Positions 19,639 through 28,821 are shown, counted from the first letter of the stretch. The stretch is DNA of 64,000 nt from Candidatus Falkowbacteria bacterium (GCA_016699775.1 CP065010.1:186001-250000), one strand, 5' to 3'. Translations and numbers: made by a program. The notes: a model not told the origin generated them from the letters alone.

Positions 19639-20016
19639 TTATAAATAGGCGTCAATCGGTTCGCCGACTGTTCCGCCCTTTAAAATTTTTATTCCACTAT
19701 GATCTGTTCCTAATCCAAGTTCATCTTCCGCACATAACATTCCAGAAGATGGCACTCCTCGTATGATTGCTTCTTTGATTGTTACACCATTTGGTAGTGT
19801 AGCACCAAGTAGAGCGACTGGCACAAATTGCCCAGCTTCAATGTTTGGTGCGCCACAAACAATACACATAGTTTGTCCAACATCAACTACGGCGATACGT
19901 AATCGATCCGCATTGGGATGAAGTTCAACGTCAGTAATTTTTCCAACCACAACGTTAGGAAATTTTGTTGAAGCTTTAGGACTAAAAAATTTTTGTAGAG
20001 CTGAAATAAAAGTCAT
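19639..20016 (-). CDS. Free-standing tRNA-binding (EMAP/PheT N-terminal type) OB-fold protein
   Basis: 125 residues. From residue ~20 it matches the OB-fold tRNA-binding domain found at the N-terminus of PheT and in CsaA/Arc1p-like proteins: VGKITDVELHPNADRLRIA, IVCGAPNIEAGQFVPVALLG, GVPSSGMLCAEDELGLG. In PheT this domain helps tRNA binding and is fused to ~650 more residues, which are absent here: the frame ends cleanly at TAA. It is therefore a stand-alone tRNA-binding protein or chaperone, not a truncated PheT by a visible break. Neighbours on the same strand are small membrane proteins. Confidence 0.8.
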   Translation of the reverse strand: MTFISALQKFFSPKASTKFPNVVVGKITDVELHPNADRLRIAVVDVGQTMCIVCGAPNIEAGQFVPVALLGATLPNGVTIKEAIIRGVPSSGMLCAEDELGLGTDHSGIKILKGGTVGEPIDAYL

Positions 20017-20027
20017 ATTTTTTTGGA

Positions 20028-20420
20028 TTATTCAGGAGTGGTTTTTTCATTTTCACAACTTAATAAGAAAAATTCTAAACCAGACAAGGCACAAAATAGT
20101 AAAAATACATTAAGCCAACTAAAAAGATCTTGTGAAAAAAGGAATAAGACACTTGTCACTAAGACGGCTGCGAGTAACGCTTGTCGGAAAGCTATAATAA
20201 CTGACTGTGTAACCATTTCTTGTTTTAACGCAAAAAAGCGAATGATAAAACCAACAATTGCGCCAGTTCCCGTAATAGCAAAAATCAAAATTAAATAGAA
20301 AAGCCCAATGCCCATCCAGTTGGTGGCCATTGGATCAATATTAATAATAAATAAACCGAGCGCTAACCAAAAAATTAGCGTACCGATTGTCATAACCATG
20401 AGATAAGATCGGAGAGTCAT
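20028..20420 (-). CDS. Four-helix integral membrane protein
   Basis: 130 residues with four predicted transmembrane helices (~7-27, ~36-63, ~78-100, ~103-122). The segment FAITGTGAIVGFIIRFFALK between helices 2 and 3 is Gly-rich and then basic. No signal peptide and a short charged C-terminus (SCENEKTTPE). It follows the UvrD-like gene by 32 bases and precedes the tRNA-binding gene by 11, so all are probably one transcript. No family name can be given. Confidence 0.65.
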   Translation of the reverse strand: MTLRSYLMVMTIGTLIFWLALGLFIINIDPMATNWMGIGLFYLILIFAITGTGAIVGFIIRFFALKQEMVTQSVIIAFRQALLAAVLVTSVLFLFSQDLFSWLNVFLLFCALSGLEFFLLSCENEKTTPE

Positions 20421-20452
20421 AACAGTTATTGTAGCTTACCTTTAACGCAAAC

Positions 20453-23443
20453 TCAATAATCAGCTGGCACGGGACCATGCTGACAGTACTTACAATCACT
20501 TTGTGAACGTCGTTTAAAGTTACTATGTTTTATTTCCTCAATTAGTTTGATCATATCGTTTTGAACTTTTTCAAGTTCTCCAGGCTTAGCGACAAAAGAT
20601 TCTGCTTGATTATCTTTTAGGTAATGAAGTGTTAAACGACTGACGATTAGTCCATAGTTAGTTTGAAGGGCTGCTTGATATAAAAGTAGTTGTCGTTTTT
20701 CTTTATACTCTATTTTTTTTGGTTTTGTACCGGATTTATAATCAATGATTTCATAGGTTCCATCAGCGAGCTTATCAACGCGGTCAACTGTTCCAGTTAG
20801 TTGATAGGTATCAAGGGCTAAGTTAAATTTTTTTTCCAAGAAAACAACTGAAGGTTTTTTTATAGGCAATGAAGCTTGAAAATCAGCCAACATTTTTTTA
20901 CCTTGCTCTCTATACTTATCAGCTTGCGTGCGATCAGTATAACCATTGTCTTCCCAATATTGATCGTAGTAGGTGAGTAGCTGTTTTAAGGACAATAATT
21001 TTTCATCAATCTTTTTTTCGCCAAATAGACTTGGTTGGAAATTACTCTCTAATAGAGGTAATAGAAACTGTCGTAAACATAAGTGTAAGCAACGTCCAAA
21101 GACAGCTTGTGGATTATCTTCAAGAGGGATTTTTAATATATAAATAAATTTATAATCCAGTGGACAACGCTCAAAAGTAGTTAGTTGAGAAAAGGAAAAT
21201 TTTTCGGGAAGTTGATATTTAAATATTGGGGCTACCGTATCTAGAGAGGCAATGTCACGTTCTAGTTCAGTAATATCTTTTTGATTGATTGCTTCAATTG
21301 TTAGACCTGCTTCAGCAATAAACAGTGAAGGTTTTTTTTCACGAACCCCGCCGTAATCTTTGGCGCCAGTACAATAAACTCCTTGTTTACCACGAGTGAG
21401 AGCCACGTACATTAATCGTCGCTCTTCTTCAAGGTGTGAATCTTTGCTTAAACTTTTTGGTCCACCAAGTTCTTCTGGAATAACAATTTTTTCACCACGG
21501 TGAATGGTTGGGAATTTTTTGTCTACCATATTTGGAATAAAGACATGACCAAATTCCAAACCTTTGGCAGCATGAATTGTCATAATTTTAACAGTGTCGG
21601 CATCATCAAAGTTAAAACGTAGTCCACCTGTTTCCCCAGCTTCCATTTCTAAATTAATGACATCTAAAAAGTCTTTGAGGGTGCCAGAATTATCAGCAGT
21701 CTCAAAGTTTTTTATTTTTCCATAAAACTGATTGAGGTAGTTAAAGATTTCATGATCACGATCCTCATCAAAAAATGGCAGTAAACAATCACGAACAAAG
21801 GTCACATAAATTTTTGAGGCTTTATGTTCTTTGGTCATGAGAGCAAAGGCTCTGACGCTTTCAACTAGCTTTTTAGCAGCCTTTTTTCCTTCAGCCGAAA
21901 TTTCAGTGACACTATCTATTTTTTCTATAGTTTCAAATAAAGACCAGAGCTTGCGTCGAGCCCATTTGGTTAAGATTAGAAGATCTGAATGAGACATTTT
22001 AAAGCACGGTAGGTTTAAGACGCGGTACAGGGCTGAGGGTTCATGGTAATTATCAAGTAGTTGTAGATAGGCAATACAATCAAGGATTACTGGCTTATAG
22101 TACAACCCTTTCAGTGATACAAAGTGATTAGGAATATTGCGACGAGTTAATTCTTTGGTAAAAGTGTCTGCGGTAGAATTAGCACGAACTAAAATTGCAA
22201 TGTCGGCCCAGCTTTCTGCTTGCTTGTTATCGTGTAATGCTTGAACCATATCCGCAACGGCCTGAGTCTCAGAGGACTCAATTGAAAACTGTAAAGATCG
22301 CACTTCACTTTTTTTAATTTTTCCAGATGCCGTTAAATGTTTATTAATCTTTAATTTTTCTTCTAAGCGATTGGGATTATTATGTTTGATAAAGGTATAG
22401 GCAGAGTTTAAAATTTCTTGGCCGGAGCGATAATTTTCCGTTAAGACAATTTCTTGGGCTTTTGGGAAATCATCTTTAAACTGCATGATGTTTGAAAGTG
22501 AAGCACCACGAAAACGATAAATACTTTGGTCATCATCTCCAACGGCAACTAAATTATTATCTGGTGTTGCTAATAATTTAATAAGTTCATATTGCGAAGT
22601 ATTGGTATCTTGAAACTCATCAACCATGATGTACTTAAATTGTGTTCGGTAGTGTTCAAGAATATTTGGTCGCTCTTTGAAGAGTTTAATTGTGTAGGTA
22701 ATCAAGTCACCAAAGTCCATTAGACCATTATCAAGTAGTAATTTGTTGTAGGTGTGGTAGGCATCAGATAATTCAGTTAGCCGAGCAAGGTCAAGTTCCT
22801 CTGATTTAATTTCGTCAGTTGATTCGTCTGTAGTAATTTTTTTAGATTTTGTAGTTTTAGATTTGATTGGTTCTTGTTCATTATGCTTTGGAGTTGAATC
22901 AGTTTTTGTTTTTAGATTTTTTACATATTCAAGATACCGAGCTGGTGAAATATTCTCATCTTTAAGTCTGGAAAAATGAGAAATTAATTCATGAATAAAT
23001 TTTGTTGGATCACCCAGGGGTTTATAATAATCCAAATTAAAAGCGTCAAGATTTTTTTTAATCAAAATCCATTGCTCTGTTTGTGTTAGGATCTTGAAAG
23101 CAGGGGACAACCCAATATCAAGGGCGTGATCACGTAGGATACGCTCACCAAAACTATGAAAGGTGTTGATCCATAAATTTACATATCCATAGGGAAGTAA
23201 TTTGTCAGCTCGTTCTTCAAGTTCACCCGCACCTTTTTCTGTGAAAGTGGTGATTAAGATCTGGTCAGGTGAAATATTTTTTTCTTGAATTAAATAGGCG
23301 AGGCGATTAATTAAAACAGTTGTTTTTCCTGTTCCAGCTCCGGCCACAATTAAAAGAGGACCGTCAGTATGTGTGACAGCCTGTTTTTGAGCGGGGTTGA
23401 GAGTTGAGAGGAGGTCAATTTGTTGCTTCATAGATACAGTCAT
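20453..23443 (-). CDS. UvrD/PcrA-type helicase fused to a RecB-like PD-(D/E)XK nuclease
   Basis: 996 residues. SF1 motifs are complete: Q-motif LNPAQKQAV, Walker A GAGTGKTTVLINR, II DEFQDTN, III GDDDQSIYRFRGA, V IHAAKGLEFGHVFIP, VI LMYVALTRGKQ. An acidic/lysine-rich insert (~165-205) interrupts domain 1B. The C-terminal ~250 residues form a RecB/AddB-type nuclease: GRCLHLCLRQ, then TVDRVDKLADGTYEIIDYKSG with catalytic D and K. Cys residues in ERCPLDY and CKYCQHG resemble the Fe-S-binding set of AddB, but one of the usual four is not seen. The role is double-strand-break processing or related repair. ATG at residue 5 is an alternative start. Confidence 0.92.
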   Translation of the reverse strand: MTVSMKQQIDLLSTLNPAQKQAVTHTDGPLLIVAGAGTGKTTVLINRLAYLIQEKNISPDQILITTFTEKGAGELEERADKLLPYGYVNLWINTFHSFGERILRDHALDIGLSPAFKILTQTEQWILIKKNLDAFNLDYYKPLGDPTKFIHELISHFSRLKDENISPARYLEYVKNLKTKTDSTPKHNEQEPIKSKTTKSKKITTDESTDEIKSEELDLARLTELSDAYHTYNKLLLDNGLMDFGDLITYTIKLFKERPNILEHYRTQFKYIMVDEFQDTNTSQYELIKLLATPDNNLVAVGDDDQSIYRFRGASLSNIMQFKDDFPKAQEIVLTENYRSGQEILNSAYTFIKHNNPNRLEEKLKINKHLTASGKIKKSEVRSLQFSIESSETQAVADMVQALHDNKQAESWADIAILVRANSTADTFTKELTRRNIPNHFVSLKGLYYKPVILDCIAYLQLLDNYHEPSALYRVLNLPCFKMSHSDLLILTKWARRKLWSLFETIEKIDSVTEISAEGKKAAKKLVESVRAFALMTKEHKASKIYVTFVRDCLLPFFDEDRDHEIFNYLNQFYGKIKNFETADNSGTLKDFLDVINLEMEAGETGGLRFNFDDADTVKIMTIHAAKGLEFGHVFIPNMVDKKFPTIHRGEKIVIPEELGGPKSLSKDSHLEEERRLMYVALTRGKQGVYCTGAKDYGGVREKKPSLFIAEAGLTIEAINQKDITELERDIASLDTVAPIFKYQLPEKFSFSQLTTFERCPLDYKFIYILKIPLEDNPQAVFGRCLHLCLRQFLLPLLESNFQPSLFGEKKIDEKLLSLKQLLTYYDQYWEDNGYTDRTQADKYREQGKKMLADFQASLPIKKPSVVFLEKKFNLALDTYQLTGTVDRVDKLADGTYEIIDYKSGTKPKKIEYKEKRQLLLYQAALQTNYGLIVSRLTLHYLKDNQAESFVAKPGELEKVQNDMIKLIEEIKHSNFKRRSQSDCKYCQHGPVPADY

Positions 23444-23561
23444 TTTATCATATGCAAATCAATTTAGGCAATTATAGAAAATGGCTAAGGTAAGCAGAAT
23501 ATTACTATTATATATTGACAAAATTTATTAAATATGCTATTAAATTATAATAGCTAGTTTT

Positions 23562-23638
23562 TTGACAATCTGTGATTTAGGTTATATTTATTGGATTTTT
23601 TGAGCCTTTCTTGCTGAGGAGGGTTGGGGAAATCCAAT
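23562..23638 (+). promoter_or_regulatory. Putative promoter and hairpin leader of the two-gene exported-protein island
   Basis: TTGACA at 23562-23567 is followed after 15 bases by TATATT, a slightly short-spaced promoter. The leader then contains the perfect inverted repeat ATTGGATTT/AAATCCAAT at 23590-23598 and 23630-23638 enclosing 31 bases. A second TTGACA at 23515 and a TATAAT at 23546 are too far apart to pair. Confidence 0.45.
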
Positions 23639-23669
23639 AATTAAAAAACTAAATTCAAAGGAGAAGTAA

Positions 23670-24023
23670 ATGAAAAAGTTTCTAAATGTATTATTCATCT
23701 TATTGTTTGTTACAATCGGATGTAGTAATGAAAAAAACGAACCAAAGTTTTCAATTTCCCCCGATTCTGAGGAATATTTTAATCGGGAAAGAACATCATT
23801 AATCCTCGGATATTATATATCTCTCCGAAAGGAAATCAGTTGCGAAACAGAGCAGACACTTGATGGGCCTGGGGTATGTATTATATATATTCCAAAAGAA
23901 ATAGAATACATAAGCTCTGCCGTCGGTGACCCCTACTCATCTTTAAGTGTTAAATATAAAGATGTTCAGTATACACTTAGTTGCCCTCCCGCAAAGGACA
24001 TAATTATAAAATATAAAGACTAA
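23670..24023 (+). CDS. Putative small lipoprotein
   Basis: 117 residues with a type II signal peptide: basic MKK, hydrophobic core FLNVLFILLFV and lipobox TIGC with the lipidated Cys at 18. The mature part is a ~100-residue domain with three further Cys (KEISCETEQ, GVCIIYIP, TLSCPPAKD), probably disulfide-bonded outside the membrane. An AAGGAG Shine-Dalgarno sits 7 bases before the ATG, unlike almost all other genes here. No family recognised. It is paired with the secreted-protein gene 23 bases downstream. Confidence 0.65.
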   Translation: MKKFLNVLFILLFVTIGCSNEKNEPKFSISPDSEEYFNRERTSLILGYYISLRKEISCETEQTLDGPGVCIIYIPKEIEYISSAVGDPYSSLSVKYKDVQYTLSCPPAKDIIIKYKD

Positions 24024-24046
24024 ACTAAAACGAAAGGAGTAACAAA

Positions 24047-24667
24047 ATGAACAGTAAAAATTTAATAGCTTTAATTTTGTTTGCGATCGCAGTAATATTT
24101 TCTTCAAAACCAGTGCTAAGTCAACCCAGTGAATGTTGGAAAAATTTAGTTCTGAAACCGCAAACTGTTAGTGCGGGTGATAACTCCTATGAAATAAAGG
24201 GTCAGGTTGTATATTTTTGGGATGTTAAATATTTTCAAAAATTACAGCATGATGAAGTCGGAGTACACTACCACTTTGCAAGCGGAAAAACAGAAAGCTG
24301 GGATCACTTAACTCTTTATATAACCCCAGACAGTAATTTAACAGTTTATTCGAGGGAAGTAATGACAACAAATTTTGTTATGGGCCTGGTAAGGTGTTAT
24401 AATGTTTCTCGTGCACGGGAGATAATACAGAGTAGATATTCCGATTATCTTAAAGGCGACATAGCTAAGGATACATTGAATGATCCCATTATTTATATGG
24501 GGGATGAGCATTTTCCCAAATGGGATTATGTTTCATTGTACGAAGGGAAGGTTATTATTACGTACAATATAGAGACCGGGGATACAAGCTTAGAATTTAT
24601 TGGCATGAAACCCGTTGAATCAGAAATTTTTACGTTACCAACATTTGAATTAATCCCTAAAGAATAG
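24047..24667 (+). CDS. Putative secreted protein with a signal peptide
   Basis: 206 residues. The signal peptide covers ~1-25 (hydrophobic core LIALILFAIAVIF, cleavage near VLSQ). The mature domain begins with CWKNLVLKPQ and looks beta-rich, with Trp and aromatic positions (VVYFWDVKYF, HYHFASGKTESW) and one more Cys in LVRCYNVSRA. A strong GAAAGGAG Shine-Dalgarno precedes the ATG. It overlaps no other gene and ends before a strong terminator. Function unknown; the pairing with the lipoprotein suggests a common extracytoplasmic task. Confidence 0.65.
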   Translation: MNSKNLIALILFAIAVIFSSKPVLSQPSECWKNLVLKPQTVSAGDNSYEIKGQVVYFWDVKYFQKLQHDEVGVHYHFASGKTESWDHLTLYITPDSNLTVYSREVMTTNFVMGLVRCYNVSRAREIIQSRYSDYLKGDIAKDTLNDPIIYMGDEHFPKWDYVSLYEGKVIITYNIETGDTSLEFIGMKPVESEIFTLPTFELIPKE

Positions 24668-24688
24668 GATTGATCAAATGATTTAGAA

Positions 24689-24722
24689 GGCCAGATTTCA
24701 TTGTTGATTTCTGGCTTTTTTA
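24689..24722 (+). terminator. Terminator of the exported-protein island
   Basis: GCCAGATTTCA and TGATTTCTGGC pair around TTGT with a mismatch or two, then TTTTTTATTT follows. It may also serve the converging M16 peptidase gene. Confidence 0.8.
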
Positions 24723-24731
24723 TTTCTTATA

Positions 24732-26014
24732 CTATTTCAACAACTTTCTAAACTGTCCCTCATTCTTATATGGTCCAATAACCGCAAGGTTAAGACCTTT
24801 TGGATTAAATATTTTTTTAGCAACTCGGCGAATATCTTCGGCCGAGATTTTTTTATGATAGCCAGAAATTCGTTAGGTGTGAGAAGTGGTTTGCGATTGC
24901 CTCCTGCTTGTTGAGCTCGAATAACTAATTGTCGTCCATACCAATTAGCAATATCATCTGGACCTTCAAGACTTAGTAAAATACGACCAGTGATAAACTG
25001 CTTAATCTTTTTTAATTCTTCGTCTGGCATTAATTCAGTTGTGAGTCGTTTATATTCTTGAACAATAATTGAAATGGCTTTTTCAACTTTATCAACCGGC
25101 ACACCTGCTTGGGTGGCTAGGTAGCCTGTGTCAGAATAGGTTTCAGCACCAGTGCGAACATAATAGCAAAGTCCGTTTCGTTCACGTAGATTTAGAAACA
25201 AACGAGCACTCATTGATCCACCTAGAGCAGTGGCAATAATTTTATGAATAAATTCTTCGTTATTTCCGTAAGCGGCGGTGCGAACACCAAGTGAAAGATG
25301 AGCTTGATCGGTTTTTTTGTATTCTAGTCTAATTGCAGGAGTGGTTTGTTTTTCTTTGACTGGTAGTTTTGCTTTAGCCTGTCCTTTGGCCCAGCCTTTG
25401 AAAAAGTTATTAATTAAAGTAGTGGCACCTTTTGGAATATCACCAGCCACACATACAAATGAATTTGAGGTTTTATATTGATTCTTGAAATAGGTGATAA
25501 AATCTTGACGCTTAAAACCAGCAATATTTTCTTTGGTTCCAATTGTATCCCAACCAGCTGGTGTGTCACCATATAAACATTGTTCAAAGACATCTTCAAT
25601 ACGCATGATTGGATTATCAAGATACATATTCACTTCCTCAATAATTACGCCTTTCTCGCGATCAATCTCTTCGGCTTCAAACTTTGAATTCAGTAACATA
25701 TCTGACAAAACATCTAAGGCTAGTTTTGTTTCTTGTTTGGCAACCTTAATCCAATAGCCGGTATATTCTTTGGAAGTAAAAGCATTATATTCACCGCCAA
25801 CTCGATCAAGAGTTGAGGAAATTATTTGGGTGTTAGGTCGGTTAGTTGTGCCTTTGAAAAACATGTGTTCAAGAAAGTGTGAAAGTCCACTGGTTTTTCT
25901 GTCCTCATATTTTGACCCTGTAGCTATCATCACTAAAATAGCTGTCGTTTTGGCGCCAGTCATTGGGACAGTTAGTAAGTTTAATCCGTTAGCAAGTTTT
26001 TTTATTTGTGGCAT
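24732..26014 (-). pseudogene. M16 family zinc peptidase with a 3'-end frameshift
   Basis: The inverted zinc motif HFLEH (H46, E49, H50) and the downstream IIEEVNMYLDNP glutamate fit an active M16 (insulysin/MPP-like) peptidase; the second inactive-type half is also present (LNLRERNGLCYYV, ~267). At a run of seven A residues near residue 387 the frame breaks: read straight through, the protein ends RLLDHIRMRDSLESC at 24737, while one extra A gives the expected ending ISAEDIRRVAKKIF, NPKGLNLAVIGPYK, stop at 24732. Either a sequencing or homopolymer indel, a real mutation or -1 slippage is possible. The catalytic half is intact, so a functional protein is likely. Confidence 0.85.
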
Positions 26015-26029
26015 AGAGTTTTTTTATTA

Positions 26030-26133
26030 TGTCATCCCCGCGTAGGCGGGGATCTGGGTAAAATTTTTATCTCAGATTATTCACGAGGTCCCCGACCAAG
26101 TCGGGGATGACAGTGAAGAATCGGGGATGACAG
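26030..26133. repeat. REP/MITE-like palindrome (TGTCATCCCCG ... CGGGGATGACA)
   Basis: TGTCATCCCCG at 26030-26040 is inverted as CGGGGATGACA at 26102-26112, with a third partial copy at 26122-26132. Two internal hairpins lie within: ATCCCCGC/GCGGGGAT and GTCCCCGA/TCGGGGAT. Such GTCATCCCCGCG-type palindromes occur as dispersed repeats in many bacteria. It sits between M16 and glyS and may terminate the latter. A 10-base G run follows. Confidence 0.8.
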
Positions 26134-26160
26134 AGAGGGGGGGGGTGGCAGAGAATTATT

Positions 26161-27465
26161 TTACAATCTCTCTAGTATATAACTTTCCAACTCATTAATC
26201 TTAATTCTTGTTTGCTCCATTGAATCACGTTCACGGACAGTAACATCATGGTTTTCTAAACTATCAAAATCTACAGTAATACAAAATGGTGTGCCGATTT
26301 CATCTTGACGACGATAGCGCTTCCCAACATTTCCATTATCATCAAATTCACAAGGGCAGACTTTTTTAAACTTCGCATACACTTCACGGGCTTTGGCTAC
26401 TAACTCAGGTTTATTTTTCATTAAGGGGAATACAGCTAGTTTAACCGGTGCAAGTTTTGCTGGGAGTCGTAGGACAACGCGTGTATCTTCGCCATTAATT
26501 TCTTCATCATAGGCTGAAAGCAAGACGGCTAGGACTGTTCGTTCAACACCGAGTGATGGTTCAATAACATGTGGTGTATATTTTTTTCCTTCATCATCTG
26601 TATAATCAAGGCCATGATTTTTTAAATCAAAGTCTGTACGATAGGCAAGGCCATATAATTCTTTGGTGCCAAATGGATATTTATATTCAAAGTCAATAGT
26701 TTTTTTTGAATAATGAGCTCGTTCACCATCTGGAACATCAACTTCATGAATTTCTGATTCATAGTCAATACCTAAATCTTTTATCCAGTTGACCATTTCC
26801 ATTTTCCAAGCTTCAAAGTAACCTTCCCAATCACTGTCTTTTTCCGGAGCGGGAATAAAATACTCAATTTCCATTTGTTCAAATTCACGGGTGCGGAAAA
26901 TAAAATTTCCTGGTGTAATTTCATTACGAAAGGCTTTGCCAATTTGGCCAACACCAAAAGGAAGTTTTTTGCGAGCCGTATCAATAATATTTTTAAAATT
27001 AATGAAAATACCTTGGGCAGTTTCTGGTCGGAAATAGACAGTGCTATTTTCGTTTTCCACAGGACCAAGAAAAGTTTTTAACATTAAATTAAATTGTTTG
27101 GCTTCGGTAAATTCGTGGGCTTTTTTATCAGCTGGACAGACAGAATCGATCATATCTTCTCTATATCGATTATGACATTTTTTGCATTCCACTAGCGGGT
27201 CAGAAAAGGTTGCGACGTGACCGCTCGCTTCCCAGACTTTGGTGTTTAAAAGTAATGAGCTATCTAGCCCAACCATATCATCACGCTCAGTGACAAACCG
27301 TTTCCACCAGAGTTGTTTAATATTATTTTTTAACTCAACGCCTAACGGACCATAGTCCCAGCTATTGGCAAGTCCACCATAGATTTCTGATCCAGGAAAA
27401 ATAAAGCCTCGGCGTTTGCACAAAGACATGATTTTTTCCATGTGGTCTGATTGTTGTTCTTTCAT
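26161..27465 (-). CDS. glyS: Glycyl-tRNA synthetase (class II, dimeric type)
   Basis: Charges tRNA-Gly. The single-chain alpha2-type enzyme is recognised by RGFIFPGSEIYGGLANSWDYG at the N-terminus, the zinc-like ribbon CKKCHNRYRED with a second Cys pair spread (SVCPADKKAH), FRPETAQGIF (motif 1 region), RNEITPGNFIFRTREFEQME (motif 2) and the C-terminal anticodon-binding domain (KLAVFPLMKNKPELV). At 434 residues it is near the short bacterial form. The minus-strand neighbours are an O-antigen-ligase-like gene upstream and M16 peptidase downstream. Confidence 0.95.
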   Translation of the reverse strand: MKEQQSDHMEKIMSLCKRRGFIFPGSEIYGGLANSWDYGPLGVELKNNIKQLWWKRFVTERDDMVGLDSSLLLNTKVWEASGHVATFSDPLVECKKCHNRYREDMIDSVCPADKKAHEFTEAKQFNLMLKTFLGPVENENSTVYFRPETAQGIFINFKNIIDTARKKLPFGVGQIGKAFRNEITPGNFIFRTREFEQMEIEYFIPAPEKDSDWEGYFEAWKMEMVNWIKDLGIDYESEIHEVDVPDGERAHYSKKTIDFEYKYPFGTKELYGLAYRTDFDLKNHGLDYTDDEGKKYTPHVIEPSLGVERTVLAVLLSAYDEEINGEDTRVVLRLPAKLAPVKLAVFPLMKNKPELVAKAREVYAKFKKVCPCEFDDNGNVGKRYRRQDEIGTPFCITVDFDSLENHDVTVRERDSMEQTRIKINELESYILERL

Positions 27466-27509
27466 AGATAAGTCTTTGAATTAATATTTTAACAATATAC
27501 TACCTTATT

Positions 27510-28820
27510 TCATTCTGTCAAAGCTTTGCTTTTTTGACCTGAAGCTATGAGACCCAAAACCGTCGCAGAAAATACTATGCCAAAATGTAAACTAAATAGC
27601 CAATGTTCAAATACTGCAATAACCAGCAATGCTATTGATAGAGCTATGATTAACCAGCGATGCTTAGAAGCGCTCTGTTTAAAAACATAGATAAGGAAAG
27701 AGATAATGCTTAGTAGTAATAAGAGCACTCCAATGGCACCAATTTCAACCAATAATAAGGCAAGGCTATTGTGGACTGGCTGATAAAACCAACTTAATTT
27801 TTTTGGATTAATTTCTTTAAGCGCCAAGGTGTAGGTGCTAATTCCAAAACCAACCATTGGTTTTTTGAAAAATAAAGTTTTGCTTGAATCAACACCATCA
27901 AGCCGTTCAGCAATTGAAATTTGTTCTAATCTGGTATCACCTGATATTCGTGGAGTTAAAAGATAGCTATATTGAGTCGTGATCAGAAAGAGAACTATTC
28001 CAATGGCTGCTAACCAAGCAAATAAATCTACCCAGTGTTTATTTTTATTTAAAAAATAATATATCAGCGTAACAACGAGACCAAGCCCGGCGGCAATCCA
28101 GGACGCCCGAGAAAAAGAGACGATTGTTCCGGCTGTTAAGACGGCAATAGAGATAATTAAAATCCCGCCCTCAAATTTATTTTTTGCATCTTTTCGAAAT
28201 AGCCATAGCCAAGAAGCTAAAATTAATGTAATTGCCATCACTCCGCCAAAGATATTTGGATGATCAAGGCTGCCATAGGCTCGTAACCAACGTTCAACAA
28301 ATCCATCAGGTGCCACCGCTTCAATTACTGATGTTCCTAATTCATTTGCATCATGACTGGCAAGTCCAAGCCACTTTGTAGCAAAAGAAGATTGGTTGAG
28401 AAACTGCCAGATTCCAAGTAGACCACTGAGCATTGCACCAGACACAAAAGCCAGGGTAGCTTTTCGGAAAGGAAGTTTAGCAACTAGATATAACAAGGAA
28501 ATTCCGAGAAGCCAGATAATAAATTTATAAAAAGATAAAAAGGTATCAAGACTAAACGGGATAATGATCAGACAGAAAACTACAAAGAGTAAAATCAGTG
28601 GGCGGTATAATGGTTTTCTGAGATATATAACAAGTTCTTTTTTTGAAAGAATAAAGATAGTCAGGGCAATGAGAATTAATATGTCTAGAGCATACAGACT
28701 ATATGTACCATATTCCCAGACACCATTATTAATCATTCCTTGGTGAATAATCCAGCGGGTTTGCCAGGGGAGCAGAAATAAAATTAGATATAAAAAATAG
28801 GTAGTAAAACGATTCAACAT
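27510..28820 (-). CDS. O-antigen ligase-like (Wzy/WaaL family) membrane protein
   Basis: 436 residues, about 10-12 transmembrane helices, with the conserved PVHNSLALLLVEIG loop (His before the late helices), a family hallmark, and RASWIAAGLG earlier. Such proteins polymerise or ligate lipid-linked glycans on the outer face of the membrane. The ATG chosen follows the stop of the upstream gene in the junction TAATATG; 23 extra residues of a longer frame would overlap that gene and add no membrane signal. It fits the glycan genes at 52-56 kb. Confidence 0.8.
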   Translation of the reverse strand: MLNRFTTYFLYLILFLLPWQTRWIIHQGMINNGVWEYGTYSLYALDILILIALTIFILSKKELVIYLRKPLYRPLILLFVVFCLIIIPFSLDTFLSFYKFIIWLLGISLLYLVAKLPFRKATLAFVSGAMLSGLLGIWQFLNQSSFATKWLGLASHDANELGTSVIEAVAPDGFVERWLRAYGSLDHPNIFGGVMAITLILASWLWLFRKDAKNKFEGGILIISIAVLTAGTIVSFSRASWIAAGLGLVVTLIYYFLNKNKHWVDLFAWLAAIGIVLFLITTQYSYLLTPRISGDTRLEQISIAERLDGVDSSKTLFFKKPMVGFGISTYTLALKEINPKKLSWFYQPVHNSLALLLVEIGAIGVLLLLLSIISFLIYVFKQSASKHRWLIIALSIALLVIAVFEHWLFSLHFGIVFSATVLGLIASGQKSKALTE

Positions 28821-28821
28821 A

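Noticed and set aside
19639..20016. A truncated phenylalanyl-tRNA synthetase beta gene.
   Set aside because: There is a clean stop and no remainder of PheT downstream; a free-standing domain is more likely.
23515..23551. TTGACA with TATAAT as the island's promoter.
   Set aside because: The two are 25 bases apart, too far for a sigma-70 promoter; the second TTGACA fits better.
26134..26160. The G10 run as a quadruplex or regulatory site.
   Set aside because: A single run without further G-tracts; more likely a repeat end or sequencing-sensitive homopolymer.
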